Positions 17,019 through 24,594 of a DNA stretch of 64,000 bases are shown here, piece after piece (positions within the stretch are counted from its first letter, which is position 1; each line of letters begins with the position of its first letter). Under the pieces are notes generated by a model. It saw only the letters and a list, made by a program, of their open reading frames with translations, searched no databases and was not told where the DNA came from. A program made the position numbers and the translations under genes. Origin of the DNA: Bog-473 sp963728845 (GTDB lineage Bacteria; Actinomycetota; Acidimicrobiia; Acidimicrobiales; RAAP-2); the NCBI GenBank assembly GCA_963728845.1, contig CAVSLS010000041.1, positions 124,001 to 188,000 on the forward strand, written 5' to 3'.

Positions 17019-17699
17019 TCAGGTACCGGTGGCGTCCCGGCGCGCTTCTTCCGCCGCGTGCTCGTCGAGCCGCGCCGCGAACGTCGCGGCCTGCGTGCGG
17101 CGTTCCATCCCCAGCTTGGCCAACAGGTTCGACACGTAGTTCTTCACCGTCTTCTCGGCCAGGAACATCGTCTCGGCGATCTGGCGGTTCGTGTATCCCT
17201 CTGCGATGAGATCGAGGATCCGCCGCTCCTGTGGGGTGAGGCTGGCCAGGCGGGGGTCGACCTGGGGCCCCTCGCGCAAGCGCGCGAGCACCCGCTCGGT
17301 CAGGGCCGGGTCGAGCAGCGACTGCCCGGCCCCGGCGCGGCGGATGGTGTCGAGGAGGTCGAGGCTGCCCACCTGCTTGAGGACGTAGCCGGCCGCCCCG
17401 GCCATGATGGACGCGATGAGTGCCTCGTCGTCGGCGTAGGACGTGAGCATGACGCAGGCGATCTCGGGGTTGTGGGACCGGACTTCCCGGCAGACCTCCA
17501 CACCGCTCCCGTCGGGTAGGCGCACGTCGAGGATGGCCACGTTGGGCCTGGTGGCCGGGATCCGGGCCAGGGCGTCGGCCACCGTGCCCGCCTCGCCCAC
17601 CACCTCGATGTCGTCGCTCGCGCCGAGCAGGGCGCGCAGGCCGCTGCGGACCACTTCGTGATCGTCGAGGAGGAAGACACCGAGGCTCACGGCGCCCAT
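17019..17699 (-). CDS. NarL/FixJ-family response regulator, DevR/DosR-like
   Basis: A 226-residue regulator. The receiver domain has the acidic pocket LLDDHE (Asp12-Asp13), the phosphorylation site ILDVRLPDGSG (Asp58) and the conserved LTSYADDEA and VLKQ. The LuxR-type helix-turn-helix follows (LTPQERRILDLIAEGYTNRQIAE, then EKTVKNYVSNLLAKL). The motif KTVKNYVSNLLAKLGMERRTQAA closely resembles DosR of mycobacteria. The ATG at 17699 is chosen; the longer frame to 17894 runs into the divergent kinase gene. It is divergent from the DevS-like kinase with only 70 nt between them and would bind the boxes listed here (inference). Confidence 0.9.
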   Translation of the reverse strand: MGAVSLGVFLLDDHEVVRSGLRALLGASDDIEVVGEAGTVADALARIPATRPNVAILDVRLPDGSGVEVCREVRSHNPEIACVMLTSYADDEALIASIMAGAAGYVLKQVGSLDLLDTIRRAGAGQSLLDPALTERVLARLREGPQVDPRLASLTPQERRILDLIAEGYTNRQIAETMFLAEKTVKNYVSNLLAKLGMERRTQAATFAARLDEHAAEEARRDATGT

Positions 17700-17769
17700 C
17701 CTGCCATCTCGGGCTCGGCTCTGGTGCTTCAAGGGAGAGCCGCACCTCAGGCTGGGTAAGCTCATTGCG

Positions 17770-18906
17770 GTGCCGTTCCGTTCGATTGAGGATCCGACCA
17801 AGCTCCGAAGAGTCCTCGAGGCCACCCTGCTCATCGAGGCCAACCTGGAATTGGCAGAGGTCCTGCGCCATGTCGTCGAGGAGGCCCGCTCCATGACAGG
17901 CGCACGCTACGGCGCACTGGGCGTGCTGGCCGAGGACAAGCAGTCTCTCTCGGAGTTCATCACCGTCGGGCTCACGGCCGAGGAGGAGGCGGACATCGGT
18001 GCCCGCCCGACGGGCCGTGGCGTCCTGGGACTGCTGATCGCCGACCCGCAGCAGCTGCGCGTCACGGACATCGGCAGCCATCCCAAGAGCTTCGGCTTCC
18101 CGCCGAACCACCCGCCCATGGGGTCGTTCCTCGGCGTGCCGATCAAGGTGCGCGACGAGGTCTACGGGAACCTCTACCTCACGGACAAGGTCGGGTGGTC
18201 CGAATTCACGAGTGACGACGTCGCGTTGGTGGGTGCGCTCTCACAGGCTGCGGGCATCGCCATCGAGAACGCCCGGCTCCACGACCGCGTCCGCCGCTCC
18301 GCAGTGTACGAGGATCGCGATCGCATGGCCCGCGACCTGCACGACACGGTCATCCAACGCTTGTTCGCGCTGGGCCTCACCCTGCAGGGCATCGCGGCCC
18401 GGTTACCCGACGCCGCGGCGAGCCAACTGGGCGGCGCGGTCTCGGAGATCGACCGGGTCATCACGCAGGTGCGTTCCACCATTTACGAGCTCGGGATGGG
18501 CGACGAGAGCCGTGGCATCCGGGACGACGTCGTGGGCCTCGTGCGCGAGCTCAACGCCGTCGTCGGCTTCGAGGTCGAGCTGGCGTTCGACGGACCGGTC
18601 GACTCCGCCATTTCCGGCCAGGTCCTCGAGCACATGCTCGCCACCCTCCGGGAGGCCCTGACCAACGTCGGCAAACACGCCCACGCGACTCGGGCGACGG
18701 TGCTCGTGACGGTGGACGAGACGTCGTGTTGCCTGACCATCACCGACGACGGCGTCGGCTTGAACGACGCCGGGGTGGCCGCCGGCGGCGGCCACGGTCT
18801 CCCGAACCTGCGGCGCCGCGCCGAGAAGCTCCACGGCACGCTCACCGTTGACGACGCCCCCGACGGCGGGACCGCGCTGACCTGGAAGGTGCCGCTCGGC
18901 ACCTGA
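17770..18906 (+). CDS. GAF-domain sensor histidine kinase, DevS/DosS-like
   Basis: A 378-residue cytosolic kinase: one GAF domain (about 15-170), HisKA_3 with the phospho-acceptor ARDLHDTVIQR (His191), and an HATPase domain (TLREALTNVGKHAHA; DDGVGL; GGGHGLPNLRRRAE). Mycobacterial DevS has two GAF domains and about 578 residues; this one has a single GAF. It keeps the DevS-like stretch GFPPNHPPMGSFLGVPI, where His114 falls in the region of the DevS haem ligand. Haem-based sensing of O2, NO, CO or redox is possible but unproven. GTG start; divergent from the response regulator and 49 nt upstream of the first universal stress protein gene. Confidence 0.88.
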   Translation: MPFRSIEDPTKLRRVLEATLLIEANLELAEVLRHVVEEARSMTGARYGALGVLAEDKQSLSEFITVGLTAEEEADIGARPTGRGVLGLLIADPQQLRVTDIGSHPKSFGFPPNHPPMGSFLGVPIKVRDEVYGNLYLTDKVGWSEFTSDDVALVGALSQAAGIAIENARLHDRVRRSAVYEDRDRMARDLHDTVIQRLFALGLTLQGIAARLPDAAASQLGGAVSEIDRVITQVRSTIYELGMGDESRGIRDDVVGLVRELNAVVGFEVELAFDGPVDSAISGQVLEHMLATLREALTNVGKHAHATRATVLVTVDETSCCLTITDDGVGLNDAGVAAGGGHGLPNLRRRAEKLHGTLTVDDAPDGGTALTWKVPLGT

Positions 18907-18955
18907 CCGGTCCCGCCCCCGCGGACCATCCCATCAACTGCAGGAGGAGACAGCA

Positions 18956-19402
18956 ATGACACCCGATGAGTCGCCGGCCCCGGGCAGGATCGTGGTCGGT
19001 GTCGACGGCTCCCCCTCCTCGCTCGACGCCCTGTCGTGGGCCGCCCGCCAGGCCCACCTGACCGGGAGCAGCCTCGAGATCGTGATGACGTGGGAATGGC
19101 CGGCGAGCTACGGCTGGGCGGCACCCATCCCCGACGGCTTCGACCCCGAAGAGGAGGTCATGCGCTCGCTCGAAGCCGCCGTCGCCTCCGTCCGCGCCGC
19201 CTATCCCGACCTCAGCATCGATCCCCGGGTCGTGAGCGGGCACCCGGCGCCGATCCTGGTCGAAGCCTCGAAGGGGGCGGACCTCCTCGTGGTGGGCAGC
19301 CGGGGCCACGGCGAGTTCGTGGGGATGCTCCTCGGCTCGGTCAGCGAGTACTGCGCCACGAACGCGCACTGCCCGGTCTTCGTGCACCGGGCGACGTCGT
19401 AG
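18956..19402 (+). CDS. Universal stress protein (single USP domain)
   Basis: A 148-residue UspA-fold protein. The N-terminal strand IVVGVDGSPSSLDAL and the ATP-binding GSRGHGEFVGMLLGSVSEYC (GxRGxG-x9-GS) identify an ATP-binding USP. The start has a strong AGGAGGAG at 18941-18948. It follows the kinase gene by 49 nt and precedes a second USP gene by 4 nt, so kinase and USPs probably form one transcript. DosR regulons are rich in USPs. Confidence 0.92.
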   Translation: MTPDESPAPGRIVVGVDGSPSSLDALSWAARQAHLTGSSLEIVMTWEWPASYGWAAPIPDGFDPEEEVMRSLEAAVASVRAAYPDLSIDPRVVSGHPAPILVEASKGADLLVVGSRGHGEFVGMLLGSVSEYCATNAHCPVFVHRATS

Positions 19403-19406
19403 ACGA

Positions 19407-19836
19407 ATGGCCGGAGGAGACCGCACGATCGTGGTGGGCGTGGACGGCTCGCCCGCTGCGCAGCGCGCGCTCGAGGTGGGCCGCCGCCGAGGCCGAGCGA
19501 ACTGGGGCCTCCTTGCGCCTCGTCTCCGCCTGGATGTTCCCCATGGCGCTCGGCTACGCGTTCACCACCACTGTGGACGACGTGCGCCGGAGCGCACAGG
19601 ACGCGATCGACCGCGCCAAGGCCCTCGTGGCCGACGTCGCCCCTGGGGTCCCGGTGAGCGGCGAGACCATCGAGCAGGCGCCGGCCCCGGCGCTCGTCGC
19701 CGCGGCCGCTGCCGCGGGCGCCCAGCTGCTCGTCGTCGGCTCCCGGGGCCTCGGAGGTTTCCAGGGGCTGTTGATGGGTTCGGTCAGCCAGTACTGCACC
19801 CGCCACGCTCCCTGTTCGGTGGTCGTGGTGCGGTGA
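19407..19836 (+). CDS. Universal stress protein, frameshifted
   Basis: A second single-domain USP of about 142 residues when repaired. It starts MAGGDRTIVVGVDGSPAAQRALE and continues in another frame with WAAAEAERTGASLRLVSAW. The ATP-binding motif GSRGLGGFQGLLMGSVSQYC is complete. Removing one G of the GG at 19475-19476 restores the frame. The ATG comes 4 nt after the preceding USP stop. The pair differ enough to be an old duplication. Confidence 0.87.
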
Positions 19837-19873
19837 TGCCGGCGGCCCCCGCTCGGTCGCTCCGGTAGCCCGC

Positions 19874-20296
19874 TCAGTCGCTCCGGTAGGAGGACGGCAC
19901 GATCGTCACGGGAACCCGCGCGTGCTCGGCCAATTCGAGGCTCGTGCTGCCGATCAGCGTGCCGGCATGGGCACCCGCTCCCCGGGAGCCGACCACCAGC
20001 ATGGCGGCCGGCTCCGGGCTCTCGGCCATGCGGAGCAGCGCGGAGCACGGGTCGCCGTCGACGACCGACCACTCGACGTCGCCGGGGTCGATCCCCGCCT
20101 CCACCGCGATCCTCACGGCCACGTCGCCGTCCACGCCGACGTGACCGGCCAACCCGGCGTGCTCGAGCAGCCCGACGGCGTGCACGACGTGCAGCCTGGC
20201 GCCGAGGGCGACCGCGACCCGGGCCGCCCAGGCCACGGCGGAGCCCGCGTCGGGTGATCCGTCGTACCCGACCGCGATCGTGACGGGCGCCGTCAC
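19874..20296 (-). CDS. Universal stress protein
   Basis: A 140-residue USP (TIAVGYDGSPDAGSAVAWAARVA; ATP-binding GSRGAGAHAGTLIGSTSLELAEHA; C-terminus VTIVPSSYRSD). The GTG start at 20296 overlaps the stop of the deacetylase gene by 4 nt (GTGA). It is the last gene of a coupled minus-strand operon GNAT-HDAC-USP. It is convergent with the preceding USP gene. An 18-nt repeat (19851-19868 and 19872-19889, one mismatch) covers the two 3' ends. Confidence 0.88.
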   Translation of the reverse strand: MTAPVTIAVGYDGSPDAGSAVAWAARVAVALGARLHVVHAVGLLEHAGLAGHVGVDGDVAVRIAVEAGIDPGDVEWSVVDGDPCSALLRMAESPEPAAMLVVGSRGAGAHAGTLIGSTSLELAEHARVPVTIVPSSYRSD

Positions 20297-21334
20297 GGGC
20301 CGACCTCCATGTGCACACGGTCGATGGCGTGGAGCCGCGCCGTGTCGTCGGCGCGGAGCTGCGCCAGCCCGGGCCCACCGGACGTGGTCGTGGGCCGGTG
20401 GCCCTGCACCCCCAGCAGCGCGCCCAGCGTCGCCTCGACCGAGGACGCGAGCGACAGCGGGTTGTAGCCGCCCTCCAGGAAGAGGGCCAGCCGCCCGGGG
20501 CCCGGCGCGAACTCCTGCACCACGCGGCGCCAGCTCGGCGAAGTCCCCGCCCGACAGCTCCAGCTCGCCCAGCGGATCGGCCTGATGGGCGTCGAAGCCG
20601 CACGAGACCAGCACCCAGTCGGGACGAAAGTCCTCGATGGTGCCGCGGGCCACCTCGTCGATGGCGGCCCGCACCACGTCGCCGGTCGCTCCGGGCGGCA
20701 GCGGCATGTTCAGGGTCAGGCCGGGAGCGCCGGGACCGCCGACCTCGTCGGGGCGCCCCGTGCCGGGGAACAGCGGGTGTTGGTGGGTCGAGACGTAGAG
20801 CACGTCGGGGTCGTCCCAGAAGATCGCCTGCGTGCCGTTGCCGTGGTGCACGTCCCAGTCGACGATCAAGACCCGCTCACCGACGGCGGTGCGAGAGGCC
20901 GCGGCGACGGCCACGTTGTTGACGAGGCAGAACCCCATGGCCCGGTCTGCGGTGGCGTGGTGGCCCGGCGGCCGCACCGGAACGAAGGCGATGCCGTCTC
21001 CCCGCCGTTCCAGCTCGGCGAGCGCCACCAGTCCCGCGCCCGCGGCGCGGCGAGCGGCGGTCCACGAGTCGGGGCGGGCGTAGGTGTCGGGGTCGATGTC
21101 CCCGCCCCCGCGGGCGCAGAACGCCTCGAGCTCGGCCAGGTAGGCGGACGAGTGCACCCGGGACAGCTCGTCGAGCGATGCCTCGCGGACCGCGGGGTAC
21201 ACCACCTCGTCCTCCAGCTCGAGGGCGCGCACTCCGTCCATGACCGCGAACAGCCGCGACTGCTGCTCGGGATGGTACGGACCGCCGTCGTGCTCGGAGA
21301 TCCCGGCGGGTCCGGCCACGACCAGCGTCGTCAC
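20293..21334 (-). CDS. Histone-deacetylase-family (AcuC/HdaH-like) deacetylase, frameshifted
   Basis: Zinc-dependent deacetylase of arginase/deacetylase fold, about 346 residues when repaired. Motifs in order are HDGGPYHPE, RPPGHHAT (the general-base histidine pair), GFCLVNNVAVAA, DWDVHHGNGT (zinc Asp and His), STHQHPLFPGTG, SCGFDAHQADPLG (second zinc Asp) and LEGGYN. The full set of catalytic residues is present. The frame changes at the GG of 20526-20527 (one base extra). The GTG start at 21334 overlaps the GNAT stop by 4 nt. With the acetyltransferase it could set and remove acetyl groups on metabolic enzymes or USPs (inference). Confidence 0.88.
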
Positions 21335-21957
21335 GCCGTGGCCCCCGGCGGGAGCCGTCGCGTCGCCTCGCGGTCCGCCAGCGCAGACAGGTAGGGATCG
21401 GTCGGCGCGATCGAAAACCGCAGCGTCACCGTTCCGTACTCGATCCCGGAGGTGACCGGGAACCCGGCGTGGCGGAACACGTCGAGCATCGCGCTGTTCT
21501 CGGCCAGCGTCTCGGCCCTGAAGACCTCGACGCCCCGCTGCCACGCGGCACGGGCCAGCTCGTCGAGCAGCAGCGACCCGATGCCGTGGTGCTGGTACTC
21601 GTCGGCGACCACGAAGGCCACCTCGGCCTCGCGCTCCCCGGCAGCCCGGTCGAAGCGTCCCACGGCGATCAGACGATCGCCGACGGTGGCCACCAGGGCC
21701 AGGCGGTCGACGTAGTCCACCGTGGTGAATCGCTCGACCTCGCCCTCGGACAGCGTGGGATGGAAGGTGAAGAAGCGCAGGTACACCGAATGGGGCGACA
21801 GGTGCTCGTGGAACGCCACGAGGCGCTCCGCGTCGTCGGGCCGGATCGGCCGGACGTGGTAGCGCAGCCCCCCGTCGCCGACCACGTCTCGCTCGAGATC
21901 ATGGGGGTAACCGGCCGGGTCCGCCTCGTTCGCAGCGGCCGGTGAGAGGGCGGGCAT
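21331..21957 (-). CDS. GNAT-family N-acetyltransferase
   Basis: A 208-residue acetyltransferase. The core reads YHVRPIRPDDAERLVAFHEHLS, SVYLRFF, then strand 4 (AEVAFVVADEYQHHGIGSLLLDEL), which contains the acetyl-CoA-binding pyrophosphate loop H-x-G-I-G-S, and ENSAMLDVFRHAGF. The RPI-x-PDD and SVYLRFF patterns are those of the GNAT module of Pat-type protein acetyltransferases. ATG 21957 is preferred because GAGGAG lies six bases before it; an upstream in-frame ATG at 21981 has no such site. First gene of GNAT-HDAC-USP, divergent from the alcohol dehydrogenase across DosR-like site 6. Confidence 0.88.
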   Translation of the reverse strand: MPALSPAAANEADPAGYPHDLERDVVGDGGLRYHVRPIRPDDAERLVAFHEHLSPHSVYLRFFTFHPTLSEGEVERFTTVDYVDRLALVATVGDRLIAVGRFDRAAGEREAEVAFVVADEYQHHGIGSLLLDELARAAWQRGVEVFRAETLAENSAMLDVFRHAGFPVTSGIEYGTVTLRFSIAPTDPYLSALADREATRRLPPGATA

Positions 21958-22021
21958 GGGAGTCTCCTCGTTCGTGTCCATGCTAGGTGTCCAGCCTCAC
22001 GCCGTTCGCGGCCTGCACCTA

Positions 22022-22035
22022 GGGTCGAAGGTCCA
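22022..22035 (-). promoter_or_regulatory. DosR-like box (site 6)
   Basis: The minus strand reads TGGAC-CTTC-GACCC then TA. It lies between the divergent GNAT operon (start 21957) and the alcohol dehydrogenase gene (start 22086 or 22098), 50-77 nt from each, so one site could serve both. Confidence 0.55.
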
Positions 22036-22044
22036 TTGGCAGGT

Positions 22045-22072
22045 TTCCGGTCACGTCCTTCCGGTCACGTCC
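22045..22072 (+). repeat. Perfect 14-nt tandem duplication in a promoter region
   Basis: TTCCGGTCACGTCC occurs twice head to tail (22045-22058 and 22059-22072), between DosR-like site 6 and the alcohol dehydrogenase start. It may be a duplicated binding site or simple slippage. Confidence 0.85.
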
Positions 22073-22085
22073 TACGCTGACGTCG

Positions 22086-23096
22086 ATGCCGGCCCTCATG
22101 AAGGCATGGGCCGTCGACCGGCCCGGCCCCGTCGACGGCGGCCCGCTGGTGCGGGTCGACAAGGCGGTCCCGGCGCCGGGGCCGCGACAGGTGCTGGTGC
22201 GCGTCCGCGTCTGCGGGGTGTGCCGGACCGATCTCCACCTGGCGGAGGGCGACCTCGCACCGCGCCGTCCGTTGGTGACCCCTGGGCACGAGGTCGTGGG
22301 CTTCGTCGAACAGCTGGGGGCCGGGTGCTCACGCTGGCACGAAGGTGACCGCATCGGCGTGCCCTGGCTCGGCCACACCTGCGGCATCTGCCGGTTCTGT
22401 GTGTCGGGGCGCGAGAATCTGTGCCTGGACCCGCGCTTCACGGGATGGGACCTCGACGGGGGCTATGCGCCGTACGCCGTGGTCGACGAGGCCTACGCCT
22501 ACGCGCTGCCCGAGGAGTTCGGCGACGAAGAGGCTGCTCCCTTGTTGTGCGCCGGGATCATCGGCTACCGCGCCTTGCTGCGTGCCAACCTCCCCGAGGG
22601 TGGACGCCTCGGGATCTACGGGTTTGGCGGCTCGGCCCACATCACCGCGCAGATCGCGCTGGCCCTGGGCGCGTGGGTCCATGTGATGACGCGGTCACCC
22701 GAGGCGCAGCAGTTGGCGCTCGCGCTCGGGGTCTCCAGCGCCGCCGGGGCGGACGCAGAGCCGCCCGAGCCCCTCGACTCGGCCATCCTGTTCGCCCCGG
22801 TCGGCACACTGGTGCCGCCGGCCCTCGCCTCGCTCGACCGCGGCGGCACGCTCGCCGTCGCCGGCATCTATCTCAGCGACATCCCCGTCCTCAATTACGA
22901 CGAACACCTCTTTGAGGAGCGCACCCTGCAGAGCGTGACGGCGAACACACGGGCCGACGGCGAGGAGTTCCTCGCCGTCGCCGCCCGCACCGGGGTACGC
23001 GTGTCGGTCACCCCCTACCCGATGGACCAGGCCGACGCGGCGCTGCGCGACCTGCGTCACGACCGCGTCAACGGGGCCGCAGTCCTGGTCACCTGA
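22086..23096 (+). CDS. Zinc-dependent alcohol dehydrogenase (AdhA-like MDR)
   Basis: A 336-residue medium-chain dehydrogenase. Catalytic zinc ligands are in CGVCRTDLH and GHEVVG, structural zinc ligands in CGICRFCVSGRENLC, and the Rossmann loop reads YGFGGSAHI. The overall pattern fits the zinc-dependent alcohol dehydrogenase family that oxidises or reduces short alcohols and aldehydes with NAD(P)H. ATG 22086 or 22098 could be the start; neither has a clear ribosome site. Its promoter region has DosR-like site 6 and a tandem 14-nt repeat. Under hypoxia it could regenerate oxidised cofactor (inference). Confidence 0.92.
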   Translation: MPALMKAWAVDRPGPVDGGPLVRVDKAVPAPGPRQVLVRVRVCGVCRTDLHLAEGDLAPRRPLVTPGHEVVGFVEQLGAGCSRWHEGDRIGVPWLGHTCGICRFCVSGRENLCLDPRFTGWDLDGGYAPYAVVDEAYAYALPEEFGDEEAAPLLCAGIIGYRALLRANLPEGGRLGIYGFGGSAHITAQIALALGAWVHVMTRSPEAQQLALALGVSSAAGADAEPPEPLDSAILFAPVGTLVPPALASLDRGGTLAVAGIYLSDIPVLNYDEHLFEERTLQSVTANTRADGEEFLAVAARTGVRVSVTPYPMDQADAALRDLRHDRVNGAAVLVT

Positions 23097-23099
23097 GCC

Positions 23100-23113
23100 G
23101 GGACGATCGGCCC
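23100..23113 (+). promoter_or_regulatory. DosR-like box (site 7)
   Basis: The plus strand reads GGGAC-GATC-GGCCC, with both half-sites matching fully. It is 36-49 nt upstream of the HTH-flavin-binding gene and directly after the alcohol dehydrogenase stop. Confidence 0.55.
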
Positions 23114-23148
23114 TGTGCGGGCGCCCTGCGGACGGGCAGAATGACCGC

Positions 23149-23830
23149 ATGACACCACCAACCCCCTCCGGCTCGCACGTCTCCGATCTGGCGCGGCGCG
23201 TCACCGCGCGCCGCGAGGAACTGGGCCTGAGCGTGGAGGAGCTGGCCTCGCGGGCCGGGATCGATCCCGGCTACCTGGCCTACTTCGAGTCGACGCCGGA
23301 TGCCAACGTGAGCGGCGGGACGCTCCTGCTGCTCGCGCTGGCCCTCGACACGTCGCCGTTCGACCTGCAGGGCGGAACCGTCGACCGGCCGCCGGGCCAC
23401 GCGCCCGCCCTGCCCCACGCGAGAGCTCAGAGAACTCACGGCCGAGCAGTGTCGGGCCCACCTCGCGACCGGCGGGGTGGGCCGGGTCGTCTTCTCCTCG
23501 GCCCGTGGACCGGTGGCCCTGCCGGTCAATTACGAGTTCACCGAGGACCAGGTGGTCTTCAGCACCGACGACGCCAAGGCGGCGGCCCTCGGCTCCGGCG
23601 AAACGATCGGCTTCGAGATCGACCGGGTCGACGAGGCGCTCAGCGAGGGCTGGAGCGTGCTCGTCACCGGCCGCTGCCGGCGCATAGAGGACGCCGCAGA
23701 GGCACGGCGTCTGTCGTCACTCGACCTCGAGGCCTGGGCGGGAGGCGACCGGCACGCCCTCGTGGCCATCATGCCGGCGGAGGTGACGGGCAGGGTGATC
23801 GTCCACCAGAGCGCCCCCGCGCAGGACTGA
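23149..23830 (+). CDS. XRE-type HTH fused to pyridoxamine-5'-phosphate-oxidase-like split barrel (frameshifted)
   Basis: About 226 residues when repaired. Residues 10-75 or so form an XRE helix-turn-helix (ARRVTARREELGLSVEELASRAGIDPGYLAYFE). The rest is a flavin-reductase/PNPOx-type split barrel (GGVGRVVFSSARGPVALPVNYEF; GETIGFEIDRVDEALSEGWSVLVTGRCRRIED). The frame changes at the CCCC run 23413-23416, where one C is extra. The barrel probably binds FMN or F420. DosR-type regulons often contain proteins of this fold. It follows site 7 and ends the dormancy-like island. Confidence 0.82.
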
Positions 23831-23856
23831 GCGCTCAGGCCGTGAAGGCGCCGACG

Positions 23857-23932
23857 GTGCCCCAGTCGATTGACGTCAAAGCGCTGTCACAGGGCCCTTG
23901 GCGATAGGTCCTGGAGCTCTCGACTGGGGCAC
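23857..23932. terminator. Perfect 13-bp inverted repeat with 50-nt loop between convergent genes
   Basis: GTGCCCCAGTCGA (23857-23869) and TCGACTGGGGCAC (23920-23932) are exact reverse complements. The loop begins with the palindrome TTGACGTCAA. It lies between two convergent genes, so a bidirectional terminator or a structured RNA is possible. Downstream, 23990-24026 is strikingly AT-rich for this genome. Confidence 0.5.
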
Positions 23933-24026
23933 GCACGCCGGCATGCGATCAGGCGGTAGATCGCTCCACCATTATTCCCGATCCCGGGAGCCATAAACAC
24001 GAAATTTCAGGAAATTTTGAAAGGGT

Positions 24027-24491
24027 TTAGATCAGGGGTTCTACCTGGTCAGCAGCCACGAGCACGGCCACCAGCTCCTGATCACGGGGGTAGGAGAGGA
24101 TACGGGCTGCATGCTCAAGGGTCAGCCACCGCAGCTCGTCGACCTCGGCGTTGGGTGTGAACGACCCCACCTCCGCCGCCATGACCCAGTAGGCCACCGC
24201 CTTCGGCCGGCCCTTGCGGTCCACGTACTCGGTGTGGCCCACGAAGCGCAGCAGGCGACAGGACATGCCCGTTTCCTCGCGCACCTCCCGCAGGGCGGCC
24301 AGCTCGAAGGTCTCCCCGATCTCGAGCTTCCCCTTGGGGAACGACCAGTCCTGTTGCTCGGGGCGGTGGACGACGACGATCTGGAGCCCTTCGCCGTGGC
24401 GACGGACCACGAGCCCACCGGCCGCCTGGACGGCCTCGGTCGGTGAAGGGAGCTCCACGGTCATCGTTCGTCGCGCCACTGCATGGGACAT
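24027..24491 (-). CDS. NUDIX hydrolase (MutT-like)
   Basis: A 154-residue pyrophosphohydrolase. The full Nudix box is present at residues 54-75 (G-KLEIG-E then REVREETG). GLVVRRHGEGLQIVVVHRP and DWSFPKGKLE match the MutT1/diadenosine-polyphosphate branch. The ATG at 24491 is preferred; ATG 24464 is possible; the longer frame to 24746 is antisense to the neighbouring gene. It is divergent from the CYTH-CHAD gene. The pairing of NUDIX and CHAD genes suggests nucleotide or polyphosphate metabolism (inference). Confidence 0.88.
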   Translation of the reverse strand: MSHAVARRTMTVELPSPTEAVQAAGGLVVRRHGEGLQIVVVHRPEQQDWSFPKGKLEIGETFELAALREVREETGMSCRLLRFVGHTEYVDRKGRPKAVAYWVMAAEVGSFTPNAEVDELRWLTLEHAARILSYPRDQELVAVLVAADQVEPLI

Positions 24492-24594
24492 TACCCCCGC
24501 CCTCTCGCAATTTGGCGGCAATCGCGCGCCCCGTTCCGCGTCACCCGCGACTTCCCCTCCGACCGTGCAGGGGACCCGCTGTAGCCTGAGCGCG

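Noticed and set aside
16639..18111. A 490-codon minus-strand frame covering the response regulator
   Set aside because: It is a shadow in another frame; the receiver and LuxR motifs lie in the frame ending at 17019.
19874..21544. A single 556-codon protein joining deacetylase and USP
   Set aside because: The continuous frame exists only because of the one-base break at 20526; the GTGA overlap shows two genes.
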